DNA from: Neisseria lactamica
Lineage (GTDB): Bacteria > Pseudomonadota > Gammaproteobacteria > Burkholderiales > Neisseriaceae
DNA length: 5,366 nucleotides
Direction: 5' to 3'
NCBI GenBank assembly: GCA_001067655.1
Contig: JUNU01000034.1
Span: 1 to 5,366, forward strand
Shown here piece after piece: positions 4,026 through 5,366 of this stretch (position 1 is its first letter; each line of letters starts with the position of its first letter). The translations under genes and the position numbers were made by a program. The notes beneath the pieces are model-generated. The model was not told where the DNA came from and did not search any database. It saw only the letters and a program-made list of their open reading frames with translations.

Positions 4026-5366
4026 ATGACCGCAGAACAGCAGTTGCCTGAGGGGTGGAAGAAATATAATTTGTTCGATATTTGCCGACCTAAACAATGG
4101 AAAACTATTGCTGTAAAGGATTTAAAAAATGAAGGTTATCCAGTTTATGGTGCTAATGGAATAATTGGTTTTCATAATGAATTTAATCATGAAAAAGAGA
4201 CATTATTAATTGGATGTCGCGGTAGTTGTGGAGAAATTCATATTTCACAGCCCAAGTCATATATTAATGGAAATGCAATGTGCTTAGATGAGCTATCAGA
4301 TAATATATTGTTATATTATTTATACTATTTCCTGAAAGGCTATAATTTTAAATCAATTATTTCTGGCTCAACACAACCCCAAATTACTCAAATTGGACTA
4401 AGAAAGGTAGAAATACCAATTCCCCCACTTGAAACCCAACAAGCCATCGTCAATAAAATCGAAAGCCTGTTTGACGAAATCGACGAAGGCATAGGTCGTC
4501 TGAAAACCGCAGCGCAGCAAATCCAACAATACCGCCAATCCCTGCTCAAAAATGCCTTTAACGGCGAACTCACCAAAGAATGGCGCAGCAAGCACGCAGA
4601 TGCCTTGCCGTCTGAAAACGAACTGCTCGCCCAAATTCAGACGACCCGCGAACAACACCACGCCCAACAGCTTGCCGACTGGCAAACAGCCGTCAGCCAA
4701 TGGGAACAAAATGGAAAAGAAGGCAAAAAACCGAGCAAGTCCAAAGCGTCGACACAAGCGGTCAAGTTTGAAGAAAATTTTGCAGACTTGCCGAGGGGGT
4801 GGGGAGTAGTGAAATTGGAAAATATTGCAGAAATTAACTCAGGTATGTCTGTGAGTGCCAACCGAAAATTAACGAATCCAATTGCTGTTAATTATTTAAG
4901 GGTGGGGAATGTACAACGGGGTTATTTGGATTTAGAAGAAATCAAGGAAATGAAAATTGAAGCAGAAAGTTTCAATAAATACAGATTGAGATTTGGAGAC
5001 GTATTATTTAACGAAGGTGGAGATAGGGATAAATTGGGGCGTGGTTGGATTTGGGAAAATCAAGTTGAAAATTGTATTACCCAAAATCATGTCTTTAGAG
5101 CAAGCCCTTTTTTAAAATCAATTACACACTCAAAGTATATTTCATATTTGGGTAATTCTAGATATGGGAAAAGCTATTTTGAAGAAACAGGTAAACAAAC
5201 AACAAACTTAGCATCAATCAATAAAACTGTATTAAGTAATTTTCCAGTTAAACTTCCATCATTAGCCGAACAAACCCAAATCGTTGCCATTTTAGAAAGC
5301 AAACTCACCGCCTGCGACCAACTTGCCGACGAACTTGCCAAACAACTCAAACAAGCCGAGATGCTC
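4026..5366 (+). CDS. hsdS: Type I restriction-modification specificity subunit HsdS, 3' end beyond the window
   Basis: HsdS reads the bipartite DNA target and positions two HsdM copies, so it decides what the system methylates and cuts. From the ATG at 4026 there are 447 residues with no stop before the window edge. Half 1 opens with LPEGW (7-11), then target-recognition domain 1 with VYGANGIIGFHNEF (40-53), GCRGSCGEIHIS (63-74) and GSTQPQIT (114-121). The central conserved helical region starts at PPLETQQAIV (133-142) and extends to about 190, followed by a polar, lysine-rich linker. Half 2 repeats the plan: LPRGW (255-259), domain 2 with FGDVLFNEGGDRDKLGRGW (323-341), and a second conserved region from LPSLAEQTQIVAIL (410-423). 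Whole proteins of this class are roughly this long, so little is missing. An in-frame ATG at 4011 would overlap hsdR by 13 nt; 4026 lies 2 nt after the hsdR stop. Neither has a strong ribosome site, suggesting translational coupling. Confidence 0.95.
   Translation, partial: MTAEQQLPEGWKKYNLFDICRPKQWKTIAVKDLKNEGYPVYGANGIIGFHNEFNHEKETLLIGCRGSCGEIHISQPKSYINGNAMCLDELSDNILLYYLYYFLKGYNFKSIISGSTQPQITQIGLRKVEIPIPPLETQQAIVNKIESLFDEIDEGIGRLKTAAQQIQQYRQSLLKNAFNGELTKEWRSKHADALPSENELLAQIQTTREQHHAQQLADWQTAVSQWEQNGKEGKKPSKSKASTQAVKFEENFADLPRGWGVVKLENIAEINSGMSVSANRKLTNPIAVNYLRVGNVQRGYLDLEEIKEMKIEAESFNKYRLRFGDVLFNEGGDRDKLGRGWIWENQVENCITQNHVFRASPFLKSITHSKYISYLGNSRYGKSYFEETGKQTTNLASINKTVLSNFPVKLPSLAEQTQIVAILESKLTACDQLADELAKQLKQAEML
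4493..4504 (+). repeat. Exact AGGTCGTCTGAA uptake sequence in the hsdS central region
   Basis: The 12-mer AGGTCGTCTGAA is identical to the arms of the intergenic DUS hairpin. It encodes part of I-G-R-L-K (HsdS residues about 156-160) in the conserved helix that joins the two recognition domains. It is the first of three uptake-type sequences within about 155 bp. Confidence 0.8.
4605..4616 (+). repeat. DUS-like TTGCCGTCTGAA in the hsdS linker
   Basis: It contains the 10-base core GCCGTCTGAA and differs by only its first base from the 12-mer ATGCCGTCTGAA used by N. meningitidis and N. gonorrhoeae. It encodes L-P-S-E at HsdS residues 194-197. This core is a different dialect from the copy at 4493-4504. 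Confidence 0.65.
4636..4647 (-). repeat. DUS-like sequence, reverse orientation, in the hsdS linker
   Basis: Read on the minus strand this is GGGTCGTCTGAA, one base different from AGGTCGTCTGAA. It is oriented opposite to the copy at 4605-4616, only 19 bp away, so the two could form an imperfect hairpin similar to DUS-pair terminators, here inside a coding region. Confidence 0.6.
4795..4804 (+). repeat. G5-T-G4 stretch at the start of HsdS recognition domain 2
   Basis: GGGGGTGGGG lies within the codons for L-P-R-G-W-G at the boundary between the linker and the second recognition domain. Related Neisseria Type I specificity genes (NgoAV) are reported to carry a poly-G tract whose length changes alter specificity. 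At five residues this tract is shorter than typical switching tracts, so present variability is doubtful. Confidence 0.4.

Noticed and set aside
4398..4861. Several antisense and alternate-frame ORFs in the hsdS central region
   Set aside because: The plus frame through here is continuous with both recognition domains of HsdS; the others only exist because this segment is GC-richer and lacks chance stops.

Overview
The window comes from a Neisseria, most likely a commensal of the N. mucosa/sicca group. The main evidence is the DNA uptake sequence (DUS): exact copies of AGGTCGTCTGAA, which I recall as the mucosa-type DUS dialect, occur at 678-689, 708-719 (reverse) and 4493-4504, and near-matches occur at 3292-3303, 4605-4616 and 4636-4647. 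The left edge also carries an IS1106-like (IS5 family) transposase of a kind familiar from Neisseria. Species assignment is an inference.

Layout. Positions 1 to about 328 are the right end of an IS5-family insertion sequence whose transposase reads leftward off the window. About 329-1179 is an AT-rich intergenic region of roughly 850 bp with no convincing gene. It holds a palindromic operator-like site with a third half-site (449-494), a perfect 8-bp inverted repeat (590-609), a terminator-type DUS hairpin that terminates no visible gene (678-719), a degenerate Correia-like miniature element whose right end supplies a TATAAT box (826-905), and a short split reading frame that ends in the ribosome-binding region of the next gene (1011-1174).

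Positions 1180-4023 encode a complete HsdR of the EcoEI type, the ATP-driven translocase and nuclease subunit of a Type I restriction-modification system. It is followed, with overlapping or nearly touching start and stop codons, by hsdS (4011 or 4026 onward). hsdS encodes the DNA-recognition subunit and is still open at the right edge, so it is only cut by the window. HsdS sets the target sequence for both methylation and cleavage, HsdR cuts unmethylated DNA, and HsdM, the methyltransferase needed for either activity, is not in the window. It is expected downstream of hsdS or elsewhere in the genome.

The most informative signals are in hsdS. Its two target-recognition domains are AT-rich while the conserved segments between and after them are much richer in GC. 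The central conserved segment holds three DUS or DUS-like sequences within about 155 bp. A G5-T-G4 stretch lies at the start of the second recognition domain, close to where a related gonococcal system (NgoAV) is reported to have a variable G tract. Together these suggest a specificity gene shaped by domain exchange through natural transformation. I saw no clearly new type of system; the window is best read as a Type I R-M island beside an insertion sequence.
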